A stretch of 64,000 nucleotides of DNA from CAVUCH01 sp963739995 (GTDB lineage Bacteria > Acidobacteriota > Vicinamibacteria > Vicinamibacterales > JAENWD01), in NCBI GenBank assembly GCA_963739995.1, contig CAVUCH010000007.1, positions 1 to 64,000 on the forward strand. The letters run 5' to 3'. A program made the translations under genes and the position numbers. Below the pieces are notes generated by a model. The model saw nothing but the letters and a program-made list of their open reading frames with translations. It ran no database searches and was not told the origin of the DNA. Shown here in pieces: positions 35,824 to 45,588 of the stretch. Positions within the stretch are counted from its first letter, which is position 1, and each line of letters begins with the position of its first letter.

Positions 35824-37755
35824 TCAGAACCGGACGGTGAGCCCTCCGACGACACGCTTCGGCGGGCGAAGCACGAGGAGCTCGTCGTAGACGGACGCGT
35901 CCGCGGCGAGCTCCCGGAACATGTTGCGGATGCCGAACAGCATCTCCCACTGCGCGTTGGTGAAGTTCAGGAACGGAAGCGCCTGCGTCACCTGGACGTC
36001 GAAGCGCGCGCCGGTTCCTGGCTGGTCTTCATCGGGCTGTGCCGAGACGAATGCGCTGTTCACGCGATAGAGCGCGAAAACGCGCGTGTCCGTGACCGGA
36101 ATGTCGGCCTGCAACGACGTGGTCAGGTCGTGGAGCCGTTCGTCTCCGAAACGCACGGCTGACGGAGCGAACTCCGCCAGAGCGGCCGCATCCCTCGAGG
36201 GCCCCCATTCGGCCGTGGTCACGGTGTAATCGATGCTGCCGCGCACCCGGCGCGCGACGACGCGACTGATGCTCACGGTCCAGCCGCGTGCGACGAAGTC
36301 TCCCGCTGACGACACCGAGTAGTGGTCCAGGTCGCCCACTGCGGGTGCGAGGCCGAGCCCGAACAGCGTGGCCACCTGGTCTTCGGTGCGCTGGTAGAAG
36401 GTGCGGAGCCCGAGCACCGCCTCCGTGCCGAGGTCGTGCGCGATCGCCAGCTCGTACGTGTGTGTGCGTTCGGGACGGAAGCGTGTGCCTACGAGCGGAG
36501 CAAACGTCCGTTCGGGCGGCAACCACGTTTCCGAGACGCTCGACGGCACGAACTCCTCGGCACCGGGTGCCTCGGCGCGCCAGGCGGCACCGACACTGAC
36601 ACGCAGGTGATCGCTGGCATCAATGTCCAGCCGGGCGCGGGGACTGAACAGGGCATTGTCGATGTATCCGTATCGCGCGACGCGGCCACCATACACGAGG
36701 GTGGCGCGCCGGGAGAGTGTCCACGTGTCGAACGCGAACACGGCGCCTGCGGTGCGCGTGCCCTTGGCCACCGACGCGAGAGAGGCCGCGTTCGTGCCGG
36801 TGTAGCTCTGCGCCGCGTACGCCATCCCCGCTTCGTAGCGATGAACCGCTTCCTTTCGCGCGAGGAAGGATCCGGCAAACAGCCAGGACGAGACATCGCC
36901 CTGCGTCATGGCGCCCTGCACCGACCAGTCGCCACGCTGCCCGGCTGCGGCCCCGATCGAGACGTATGCAACGCCGCGCGCGACGCTGGCGTCGGAGAGC
37001 AGCTGTCCTGCCGAGTCGAAGCTGCTCGAGGTCAGCAGGTTGACTTCTCCCGTCAGCGGCAGGTCCGTGAAGAGCGCTGCGGCAGCTCGCGCGGGCGCCG
37101 TCATCGCACGTCCGAAGAACGTGCCCGTCATCCCGTCTTCGACGTCGTCGTCATCCGGATCGAGCACGGCCTGATCGACCGCGTCCTGCAGCACGCTGCG
37201 ACGCAGGTGGCGCAACCGCCACGCAAGCTCGGTGTGATCGTGATCCTCAGCATCGGCGGGATCGGCCACGCCGCCGTTGACATCGGACACAGCGCCCGGC
37301 AGCAGCCCGCCGGTGCCGACGCCCGCGGCCAGGATTCGCGAGCCCGATGGCCCCTCCGGCGCCGGGCCCCCAAGCGGCGTCAGCACGACAGCGTGTGACG
37401 CAGCGGCACCAGCGGTGACGCGGACAACGAGGCTGTGGGCCGTCCCGAACCCGGCGCGATGCACCCGGACGAGGTACTCACCAGCAGGCAGCTCCGCGAG
37501 CGTGCAGCGTCCCTTCCCGTCAGTGGTCCCGGCCAGTGTGCGGCCGCCAACGGCGGAGACGATGGCACCCGAGATGGGCGCGCCGGACGCGTCACGAACC
37601 AGGCTGGTGATGGATCCTGCGCGCAGCGAGGATGCCTGCTTCATCGCCGGCGAGCGCCATGGACCCGTCGTCCCGACAGGCTGCGCGTGCGCGCAGACGC
37701 CGCCGGCGAGAACGACCACCGCCGCCGCGAGGACGACTCTTGTGTATGTGGTCAT
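35824..37755 (-). CDS. Outer-membrane beta-barrel, TonB-receptor-like without plug domain
   Basis: A 643-residue protein with a signal peptide (about 1-25, ending CAHAQ) and a carboxypeptidase-regulatory-like beta-sandwich (about 45-120: GSITSLVRDASGAPISGAIVSAVGGRTLAGTTDGKGRCTL). A variable Asp-rich linker (EDHDHTEL...LDPDDDDVEDG) follows, and then a beta-barrel region of alternating strands ending in an aromatic residue (GGLTVRF), as in outer-membrane proteins. Its layout recalls SusC-like/TonB-dependent receptors of Acidobacteria, but I see no plug domain or clear TonB box, and it is shorter than usual. It may be an OmpA-like structural barrel or passive porin. The ATG at 37755 is preceded by GGAACG; upstream ATGs exist. 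Confidence 0.75.
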   Translation of the reverse strand: MTTYTRVVLAAAVVVLAGGVCAHAQPVGTTGPWRSPAMKQASSLRAGSITSLVRDASGAPISGAIVSAVGGRTLAGTTDGKGRCTLAELPAGEYLVRVHRAGFGTAHSLVVRVTAGAAASHAVVLTPLGGPAPEGPSGSRILAAGVGTGGLLPGAVSDVNGGVADPADAEDHDHTELAWRLRHLRRSVLQDAVDQAVLDPDDDDVEDGMTGTFFGRAMTAPARAAAALFTDLPLTGEVNLLTSSSFDSAGQLLSDASVARGVAYVSIGAAAGQRGDWSVQGAMTQGDVSSWLFAGSFLARKEAVHRYEAGMAYAAQSYTGTNAASLASVAKGTRTAGAVFAFDTWTLSRRATLVYGGRVARYGYIDNALFSPRARLDIDASDHLRVSVGAAWRAEAPGAEEFVPSSVSETWLPPERTFAPLVGTRFRPERTHTYELAIAHDLGTEAVLGLRTFYQRTEDQVATLFGLGLAPAVGDLDHYSVSSAGDFVARGWTVSISRVVARRVRGSIDYTVTTAEWGPSRDAAALAEFAPSAVRFGDERLHDLTTSLQADIPVTDTRVFALYRVNSAFVSAQPDEDQPGTGARFDVQVTQALPFLNFTNAQWEMLFGIRNMFRELAADASVYDELLVLRPPKRVVGGLTVRF

Positions 37756-37810
37756 GACGCGTTCCATCCGAGCACCACGAGCGCGGCATTCGCGCACGCC
37801 TGGACGCCTC

Positions 37811-38941
37811 CTATTGGGCCGCCACCGAGAAGTTCACGTCCCGGGTGAGCTTTTGACTGGCTGCCTTGTCCTGCACTTCGATCTCGAGCCGGTAATCGCC
37901 TTCAGGGAAGCTGGTCAGCGGCAGTTCGAGCGTGCCGAGCAGCTGGTGACCGGCAGCCTGATCGAACTGCGGTGGCAGCGTCTGCGCGTTGAGCAACTGC
38001 GGCTCGGTCTTGTTGAAGTAGGTCTCCTGGTCACCGGCCTTCTGGTAGAACTTGAAGTCCATGCTGACGTCGGGTTTTTTCGTCGTGTCGTCGATCTTCG
38101 CTCCGTAGATCCACAGGATGACCGACAGTGCACCCTTCTTCGTGAACTTCGGTTCAGCGGCGGGCTCGACCTTCATCTGTCCGAACGTATAGGGGTTCTC
38201 GGCCTGGTTGTCCGTCGACAACGGTGCCTGCAGCACTTCGACCGACTTCGCCAGGATCACGCTACTCGTCGTGAACTCCTGCCCCGCGAGATTCGGCGCG
38301 GAGATTTCCTGCTTGAGCAGACCGGCCTTCGTTGCGCTCCCCGCGTCGGCAGGGCCGGCCGACGGAGCGGCGCCGCCGCTGCCGCCGCTGGCGGCCGTCC
38401 CTCCGGCGGCACGCTCCTTCACGGCGATGTAGACATCGTAGTCACCGGGCGGCACGGCAAAGGCGCGGCGAACGCGCTGCGGCCCATCGGCAGACGCCGG
38501 CACATCGGTGAAGAAGAGGTCCTCGAACGCGTACGGCGAGCGCCCCTCAGCCTTCTTGTCGTCCTTCTTGTCAGCCGCCTGCGGCGCCGCAACCGCGGGC
38601 GATCCCTTCGCGACGACGCGGAGGTAGACGGCCACGCTGCGAGAGGTGAGCGCGCCGGGCTCGATCACGACCGTGAACGGCACGTAAGTCTTGTCGGCAA
38701 GCGCCTTGATGAAGTGATTCTGCTCCCAGCGCAGCGGAAGCGGGGTCGCGGGCGGCTTGCCGTTCGCGAAATCGTCCACGAGGGCAATCAGCGCCTGCGC
38801 TTCGAGGCGCTGTGCTTCCTCCATCTTCGCGGGCTGCTTCTTCTCGCCCTGCATGGCGGAGGCGGACGGGACGACGGCGCACGACAGGGCGCTGACGAGC
38901 ACGCCCACGATGCTGTGACGAACGGGTCGGAGCAGACGCAT
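37811..38941 (-). CDS. Secreted protein of unknown function
   Basis: A 376-residue exported protein: a signal peptide at residues 1-29 (ending PSASA), then a segment RLEAQALIALVDDFANG. The rest looks beta-rich, with two similar halves built of strands such as TYVPFTVVIEPGALTSRSVAVYLRVVAKG and FPEGDYRLEIEVQDKAASQKLTRDVNFSV, which resemble Ig-like or GWxTD-type domains. A Gly/Ala/Ser-rich linker (about 180-205) separates them. I do not recognise the family. It lies 55 bases upstream of the outer-membrane barrel gene on the same strand, so the two may form an envelope unit. Confidence 0.7.
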   Translation of the reverse strand: MRLLRPVRHSIVGVLVSALSCAVVPSASAMQGEKKQPAKMEEAQRLEAQALIALVDDFANGKPPATPLPLRWEQNHFIKALADKTYVPFTVVIEPGALTSRSVAVYLRVVAKGSPAVAAPQAADKKDDKKAEGRSPYAFEDLFFTDVPASADGPQRVRRAFAVPPGDYDVYIAVKERAAGGTAASGGSGGAAPSAGPADAGSATKAGLLKQEISAPNLAGQEFTTSSVILAKSVEVLQAPLSTDNQAENPYTFGQMKVEPAAEPKFTKKGALSVILWIYGAKIDDTTKKPDVSMDFKFYQKAGDQETYFNKTEPQLLNAQTLPPQFDQAAGHQLLGTLELPLTSFPEGDYRLEIEVQDKAASQKLTRDVNFSVAAQ

Positions 38942-39223
38942 AAACGACAGTTTCCCTCGGTACCGTACAGATGGGGATCATAGGGCGGTTCGAACGGGCA
39001 AGTCAAACATCCGTCGGGGTTTGGACGCCCCAATCGCGTCGCGGGTCACGTGCTATCATGCACCGGTTCTCGGGTCGCCCGGTTGGGCGGCCGCCTGTGC
39101 TGACCGGCCGGACCCCCGCGCCGCCGGACACCTGCCCTTGCAGGCGCCGCTTCCTTCCGCCCGTACGCCAGGACTTGGCCGCCTGCCCGCCGTTCCGGGT
39201 GCCACCCGAGCCAGAGCCGTCTT

Positions 39224-40504
<1,281 letters not shown>

Positions 40505-40547
40505 CCAGACGGTCGGCGCTCGGTATTCATCTCGCTGGAGGTTCCAG

Positions 40548-41855
40548 ATGAAGATCGCGAAAGTGCACGGACGCGAGATTCTCGACTCGCGGGGTAACCC
40601 GACCGTCGAGGTCGACATCACGCTCGAGGGCGGGGCATTCGGGCGCGCGGCCGTCCCCTCGGGCGCGTCGACGGGTGAACGCGAGGCGCTCGAACTGCGC
40701 GACGGCGACAAGGGACGTTATCTCGGCAAGGGCGTGCTCAAGGCCGTGTCGCACATCAACGGCGAGCTTGCGGCGGCGATTGTGGGCCGAGATCAGGATC
40801 AGCGCTCACTCGACACACAGATGATTGCGCTCGACGGCACGGCCACCAAGAGCCGACTCGGCGCCAACGCGCTGCTCGGCGTATCGATGGCGTTCGCCAA
40901 GGCGTCGGCGGCGGCTTCGGTCCAGCCGCTCTACGCCCACCTCGCCTCGTTGAACGGCCGCTGGTCAGGCGGGGGGCGCACGCTGCCCGTGCCGATGATG
41001 AACATCTTGAACGGGGGCGCCCACGCGGACTCGAGCGTGGACGTGCAGGAGTTCATGGTGATGCCCACGGGCGTCGGGAGCTTCGCAGACGCGCTGCGCG
41101 CCGGCGCCGAGACGTTCCATGCGCTCCGCTCGATCTTGAAGGGGCGCGGCCTCTCAACCGGCGTCGGCGACGAGGGCGGGTTCGCGCCCAGCCTGAAGGC
41201 GAACCGCGAAGCCATCGACCTGGTGCTCGAGGCCATCAACAAGACGGGGCTGAAGGCCGGCATCGACGTGTTCATGGCGCTCGACGTGGCGGCCAGCGAA
41301 CTCTGGAAGAACGGTACGTACGTCTTCAAGAAGTCGGGCGAGCCATCGCGCACGCCGTCGCAGATGGTGGAGATGTACCAGGACTGGGTCCGGCAGTACC
41401 CGATCGTATCGATCGAGGACGGTCTCGGAGAGGCCGACTGGGAAGGCTGGGCGCAACTTACCCAAGCACTCGGCGACGAGGTGCAGATCGTCGGCGACGA
41501 CCTGTTCGTCACAAACCCCGAGATCCTGCGCCGAGGCATCGACGAGGGGGTCGCGAACGCGGTGCTGGTGAAGTTGAATCAGATCGGCACCGTCTCGGAA
41601 ACGCTCGACTGCATCGCCATGGCGCAGGAGGCCGACTACGCCACCATCATTTCGCATCGATCGGGCGAAACAGAAGACGCCACGATCGCCGACCTCGCCG
41701 TCGCCACGGGCGCCGGTCAGATCAAGACGGGTTCGGCCAGCCGCAGCGACCGCACGGCCAAGTACAACCAGCTGCTCCGGATCGAGGAAGCCCTCGGCAC
41801 GAACGGGACATTTGCGGGCCGACACGCCGTTCGCAAGCTGCGCCAGACTGTCTGA
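40548..41855 (+). CDS. eno: Enolase
   Basis: Enolase (435 aa) interconverts 2-phosphoglycerate and phosphoenolpyruvate. IAKVHGREILDSRGNPTVEVDI at the start, AVPSGASTGEREALELRD, PVPMMNILNGGAHADSSVDVQEFM, the Mg-ligand segments FMALDVAAS, SIEDGLGE and IVGDDLFVTN, and ISHRSGETEDATIADLAVA are all present. A strong GGAGG ribosome-binding site lies 8 bases before the ATG. gpmA, the enzyme of the preceding glycolytic step, follows. Confidence 0.97.
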   Translation: MKIAKVHGREILDSRGNPTVEVDITLEGGAFGRAAVPSGASTGEREALELRDGDKGRYLGKGVLKAVSHINGELAAAIVGRDQDQRSLDTQMIALDGTATKSRLGANALLGVSMAFAKASAAASVQPLYAHLASLNGRWSGGGRTLPVPMMNILNGGAHADSSVDVQEFMVMPTGVGSFADALRAGAETFHALRSILKGRGLSTGVGDEGGFAPSLKANREAIDLVLEAINKTGLKAGIDVFMALDVAASELWKNGTYVFKKSGEPSRTPSQMVEMYQDWVRQYPIVSIEDGLGEADWEGWAQLTQALGDEVQIVGDDLFVTNPEILRRGIDEGVANAVLVKLNQIGTVSETLDCIAMAQEADYATIISHRSGETEDATIADLAVATGAGQIKTGSASRSDRTAKYNQLLRIEEALGTNGTFAGRHAVRKLRQTV

Positions 41856-41877
41856 CGCTTACGGTGGCCGCAACGTC

Positions 41878-42036
41878 GAATGAAGAATGAAGAATGAAGA
41901 ATGCAGAATGTAAACGGGCAGACGAGCGCACGACGCTGATCTGAACCGAGGTAAGAGCCGCGGCAGCTCTCGATTTCTGTTTTTGAATTTGCCTTTTTTC
42001 ATTCTTCATTTTTCATTTTTCATTCTGCATTTCCAT
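41878..42036. repeat. GAATGAAGAATGAAG / inverted CATTCTTCATTTTTCATT repeat pair
   Basis: The eno-gpmA gap starts with GAATGAAGAATGAAGAATGAAGAATGCAGAATG (41878-41910) and ends with the inverted, slightly diverged CATTCTTCATTTTTCATTTTTCATTCTGCAT (41999-42029). The arms can pair across about 90 bases. The AT-rich arms stand out strongly from the roughly 65-70% GC surroundings. It is a distinct simple-repeat family from the others in the window. Confidence 0.9.
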
Positions 42037-42063
42037 TCCACCGCCCGGCTAACAGGATCAACG

Positions 42064-42807
42064 ATGCATAAGGTGGTACTGCTGCGACACGGCGAGAGCA
42101 CGTGGAACAAAGAAAACCGGTTCACTGGGTGGATCGACGTCGATCTCTCCGAAACCGGCCGCGAGGAGGCCGCACGGGCGGCGCAGCTGCTGAAGCAGGA
42201 AGGCTTCCTCTTCGACGTGGCGTACACCTCCGTGCTCAAGCGCGCCATTCGCACGCTCTGGATCGTACTCGACGGGATCGATCAGATGTGGCTGCCGGTG
42301 CACCGGCACTGGCGGCTGAACGAACGGCACTACGGCGCGCTGCAGGGGCTGAACAAGGCGGACACCGCCGCGAAGCACGGCGAGGCGCAGACGAAGGTGT
42401 GGCGCCGCAGCTACGACATCCGACCGCCCGCACTCACACGGGACGATGACCGGTACCCAGGACACGATCCACGATACGCGCGCCTGACCCCTGACGAACT
42501 GCCGCTTACGGAGTGCCTCAAGGACACGGTCAACCGCTTCCTGCCTTACTGGCACGACACGATCGCACCCGCCGTGCGGCGGGGGGAGCGCGTCCTCATC
42601 ACCGCGCACGGCAACAGCCTGCGGGCGCTCGTGAAGTACCTCGACAACATTTCCGACGATGCCATCGTGGAGCTGAACATCCCGACGGGCATTCCTCTCG
42701 TCTACGAGCTGGATGCAGACCTGCGGCCGATCCGCAGCGGCTACCTGGGGGATCCGGACGCCGCACGTAAAGCGGCGGAGAAGGTCGCGGCGCAGACGAA
42801 AGGGTAG
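42064..42807 (+). CDS. gpmA: 2,3-bisphosphoglycerate-dependent phosphoglycerate mutase
   Basis: A 247-residue dPGM. KVVLLRHGESTWNKENRFTGWIDVDLSETG contains the phospho-acceptor His of the RHG motif; LNERHYGALQGLNKAD and ITAHGNSLRALVKYL (second catalytic His) complete the active site. The ATG at 42064 gives the canonical N-terminus; the frame is open upstream only through the TTCATT repeat. Together with eno it supplies the lower glycolytic steps. Confidence 0.97.
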   Translation: MHKVVLLRHGESTWNKENRFTGWIDVDLSETGREEAARAAQLLKQEGFLFDVAYTSVLKRAIRTLWIVLDGIDQMWLPVHRHWRLNERHYGALQGLNKADTAAKHGEAQTKVWRRSYDIRPPALTRDDDRYPGHDPRYARLTPDELPLTECLKDTVNRFLPYWHDTIAPAVRRGERVLITAHGNSLRALVKYLDNISDDAIVELNIPTGIPLVYELDADLRPIRSGYLGDPDAARKAAEKVAAQTKG

Positions 42808-42812
42808 ACGGG

Positions 42813-42872
42813 ACGATCGGCGGTGGGCGGAAGGCGATGGGCGGAACGCGATGCGCGGAAGGCGGTGAGGCA
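42813..42872. repeat. Degenerate GGCGGTGGGCGGAAGGCGATGGGCGG patch
   Basis: After gpmA there is a run of diverged GGCGGAAGGCGATG heptamer-like units. It looks like an older, decayed copy of the GGCGGT family. The 143-base gap 42808-42950 holds nothing else I recognise. Confidence 0.6.
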
Positions 42873-42950
42873 GGAACCGCAACGCGGAACGTGCGGGACG
42901 CCACCCGCTTACATCATGCCTGCCGCCCACAGCCGACCGCCAGCGAGTAT

Positions 42951-43268
42951 CTAGTTCACTTCCTCCGGCGTAGCATCCGCCGCAATCCGGAGGGATCGAA
43001 GAAACCGCCGATCGTTCGCGGTGATATCGAAGGTCCGCTGCGGGGGCAGCAGGCGGGCGGGGGTGGACACCTTCGTGACCGCAGTGCCCTTTTCCCGTCC
43101 CTCCCGACTCTCCCGGCTCATGAAACCGACCACGGCTTCGAGGGAGACGCGCATCTCGAAGCCCGCGGCGCGGGCGCGCTCACGGCACGCTTCCACCTGC
43201 GGATTTTCGGCAACGGCAGCGGCGATCGCGTCGGCCAGCTCACGAGCCAACCGGTTGACGTCATCCAT
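42951..43268 (-). CDS. Small conserved-looking protein of unknown function
   Basis: A 105-residue soluble protein: an N-terminal helix MDDVNRLARELADAIAAAVAENPQVEACRERARAAGFEMRVSLEAVVGF, then a charged linker and a C-terminal block RTFDITANDRRFLRSLRIAADA. It resembles small acidobacterial hypothetical proteins but I cannot name a family. AAGGAG lies 7-9 bases before the ATG at 43268, supporting this start over the longer reading frame. It is isolated, convergent with gpmA and divergent from the OppD gene. Confidence 0.7.
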   Translation of the reverse strand: MDDVNRLARELADAIAAAVAENPQVEACRERARAAGFEMRVSLEAVVGFMSRESREGREKGTAVTKVSTPARLLPPQRTFDITANDRRFLRSLRIAADATPEEVN

Positions 43269-43611
43269 ATGCGTCTCTCCTTGCCGCCGCCGGATGGTCC
43301 GGGGGCGTTCGTCAACACGCACCAGTCGAGCCGGAGAAGCGGCCGTGACCGGGCGCCATCGCGCATGCGTTGTCGAAGTGCGATAAACCTTAGACAGCCA
43401 TCATCTTACGTAGCCGTCTGATCTGTGTCAAGAAAACGGCAGACCCCTCCGTGGGTGGGCGCGCGACTTCCGCTAGAATGCGCTCACCCATGCGCCCACC
43501 CAATGTATCGGCAGACTGGGCCCATCCTTATACGCCCGCCCCGAATGGCCTCGCCGACGCACCGCACCAGGGCGTCGGAGTAATCGGCGAGTACTTGCGA
43601 TCGGCCGTCTG
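43269..43611. other. Gene-poor spacer with possible short ORF upstream of OppD
   Basis: This 343-base divergent spacer contains a TAGAAT hexamer at 43474-43479 and a 44-codon plus-strand frame (43478-43612, MRSPMRPPNVSADWAHPYT...) whose TGA overlaps the OppD ATG as TGATG. The overlap suggests a leader peptide or translational coupling, but the peptide has no recognisable features and may be chance. The rest of the spacer shows no gene. Confidence 0.35.
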
Positions 43612-44610
43612 ATGAAAGCGGCCGATCCGATCCTGCGCGTCGAGCAGCTCACCGCCGGGTTCGACGCCGGCGGTCGGCTGCTGCCCGCCGTCCAGGACGT
43701 CAGCTTCACCATTTCGCAGGGTGAGACGCTCGGCCTCGTGGGCGAATCGAGCTGCGGCAAGACCGTCACTGCGTTGTCGATTGTGCGGCTGCTCCAGCCG
43801 CCCGGCCGGATTGCCTCGGGCCGCGTCGTGTTCCAAGGCCGCGATCTTGTGTCGCTCGACGACGCGGGGATTCGATCGGTCCGTGGTGCTGGGATCGGGT
43901 TCGTTTTCCAGGAGCCGGGAGCGGCCCTCAGCCCCGTCTACACGATTGGCGACCAGATCGCCGAGGCCATGGTCGTGCACGGCCAGGCGGGCTGGAGCGA
44001 GGCGCGGCGCCGCGCGGTAGACCTGCTCGACGCGGTGCGCGTGCCCGACGCCGCAGCCCGCGCGCGCGACTATCCCCACCAGCTCTCGGGAGGCCTGCGC
44101 CAGCGCGTGATGATTGCCGTGGCGCTCGCATGCGGGCCGCCGCTGGTGATCGCCGACGAACCAACGACGGCGCTGGACGTCACGGTCCAGGCGGAGATTC
44201 TCGAACTGCTCCGCGACCTGCGCGATCGGCGCGGCCTGGCGCTCCTGCTCATCACGCATGATTTCGGCGTCGTCGCGCAGGAGGCCGACACCGTGGCGGT
44301 CATGTACGCGGGACGTATCGTGGAGCACGGGCGAACGTTGGACGTCCTGCGGGCGCCCCGACATCCGTACACGCAGGGGCTGCTCGCGTCCATCCCTCGA
44401 GGCGTCCTGGGGAGCGGCCGGCGCCTGCGCGCGATTGACGGCATGGTGCCCTCGCTCGGTCAGGTGTCACCCGGCTGTGCGTTCGAGCCGCGATGCCCGG
44501 TGCGCATGGAACGATGCCGCTCCCAGCTGCCCGCAGTGTCCACGGTGAGCGGACCGGGCGAGACGCCTCACGCGGTGCACTGCCATCTGTTCGAGGCGTG
44601 CGGCACGTGA
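43612..44610 (+). CDS. Oligopeptide/dipeptide ABC transporter ATPase, OppD type
   Basis: A 332-residue ABC ATPase: Walker A GESSCGKT, Q-loop VFQEP, signature LSGGLRQR, Walker B LVIADEP and H-loop ITHDFG. The C-terminal oligopeptide-transporter extension has the Cys-rich GCAFEPRCPVRMERC motif, which in this family can bind an iron-sulfur cluster. It is followed by the OppF gene with a TGATG overlap. No permease (OppB/C) or binding protein is adjacent, so the transported solute is unknown. Confidence 0.93.
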   Translation: MKAADPILRVEQLTAGFDAGGRLLPAVQDVSFTISQGETLGLVGESSCGKTVTALSIVRLLQPPGRIASGRVVFQGRDLVSLDDAGIRSVRGAGIGFVFQEPGAALSPVYTIGDQIAEAMVVHGQAGWSEARRRAVDLLDAVRVPDAAARARDYPHQLSGGLRQRVMIAVALACGPPLVIADEPTTALDVTVQAEILELLRDLRDRRGLALLLITHDFGVVAQEADTVAVMYAGRIVEHGRTLDVLRAPRHPYTQGLLASIPRGVLGSGRRLRAIDGMVPSLGQVSPGCAFEPRCPVRMERCRSQLPAVSTVSGPGETPHAVHCHLFEACGT

Positions 44611-45512
44611 TGCCCGTCGTGAAGCCGCCGGCCACGCCGCTCATGGCCGTCCGCGATCTGTCGAAGGTGTTCGTGCGCCGCCACGGTGTGTTCGCGCCGT
44701 CCACGACGCTCATGGCAGTGGACGCTGTGAGCTTCGAGATTGCCGAGGGAGAGACGTTCGGGCTGGTCGGCGAATCCGGCAGCGGCAAGACCACGACGGG
44801 CCGATGCCTCCTGCGCCTGGTGGAGCCGACGCGCGGGGAGGTGGTCTTCAGGGGCGAGAACGTGCTGACCCTGTCGCGCGCGCGGCTGCGCGACATACGC
44901 CGGCACATGCAGATCGTCTTCCAGGATCCGTATGCGTCCCTCAACCCGCGGATGCGAGTGCAGCAGATCATCGAGGAGCCGCTCGACATCCATCGCGTCG
45001 GCACGAAGGCGGAGCGGCGAGACCGCGTGGCGGAACTGCTCACGCTCGTGGGCCTGGATCCCTCGCTCCACTCGCGCTACCCGCACGAGTTCAGCGGCGG
45101 CCAGCGTCAGCGCATCGGACTCGCACGCGCGATCGCGCTGGACCCGTCGTTCATCGTCGCGGACGAACCTGTGTCTGCGCTGGACGTGTCGGTGCAGGCG
45201 CAGGTGGTGAACTTGCTGATGGACCTGCAGGCGCGACTCGGCCTCACCTACCTTTTGATCGCGCACGATCTCCGTCTCGTGGAGCATGTCTGCAGCCGTG
45301 TCGCGATCATGTACCGGGGCCGGATCGTGGAGATGGGCCAAACCCCCGCGATCTTCGCGTCGCCGCGGCATCCGTACACGCAGGCCCTGCTCTCGGCCGT
45401 GCTGTCCATCGACCCGGCCGCGAGACGCTCGCGTCTCGTCCTCGATCCATCGACACTCGAATGCGACGCGACATTGCGCGAGGTAGTCGCCGGCCACTGG
45501 GCAGCGGTGTAA
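44610..45512 (+). CDS. Oligopeptide/dipeptide ABC transporter ATPase, OppF type
   Basis: A 300-residue ABC ATPase forming the heterodimer partner of OppD. Walker A GESGSGKTT, FQDPYASLNPRM, signature FSGGQRQR, Walker B IVADEPVSALDVS and AHDLRLVEHV. The ATG at 44610 overlaps the OppD stop (TGATG). It ends ATLREVVAGHWAAV without a Cys-rich extension. Together the two ATPases would energise a peptide-type importer whose membrane and binding components must be encoded elsewhere. Confidence 0.93.
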   Translation: MPVVKPPATPLMAVRDLSKVFVRRHGVFAPSTTLMAVDAVSFEIAEGETFGLVGESGSGKTTTGRCLLRLVEPTRGEVVFRGENVLTLSRARLRDIRRHMQIVFQDPYASLNPRMRVQQIIEEPLDIHRVGTKAERRDRVAELLTLVGLDPSLHSRYPHEFSGGQRQRIGLARAIALDPSFIVADEPVSALDVSVQAQVVNLLMDLQARLGLTYLLIAHDLRLVEHVCSRVAIMYRGRIVEMGQTPAIFASPRHPYTQALLSAVLSIDPAARRSRLVLDPSTLECDATLREVVAGHWAAV

Positions 45513-45588
45513 TCCTTCCGAGCAGGGCCGTCACACGCATGGGTCAGTTGCGCGGTTCGCATCACGACCGCAGTGTCCTTGGAAGTTC

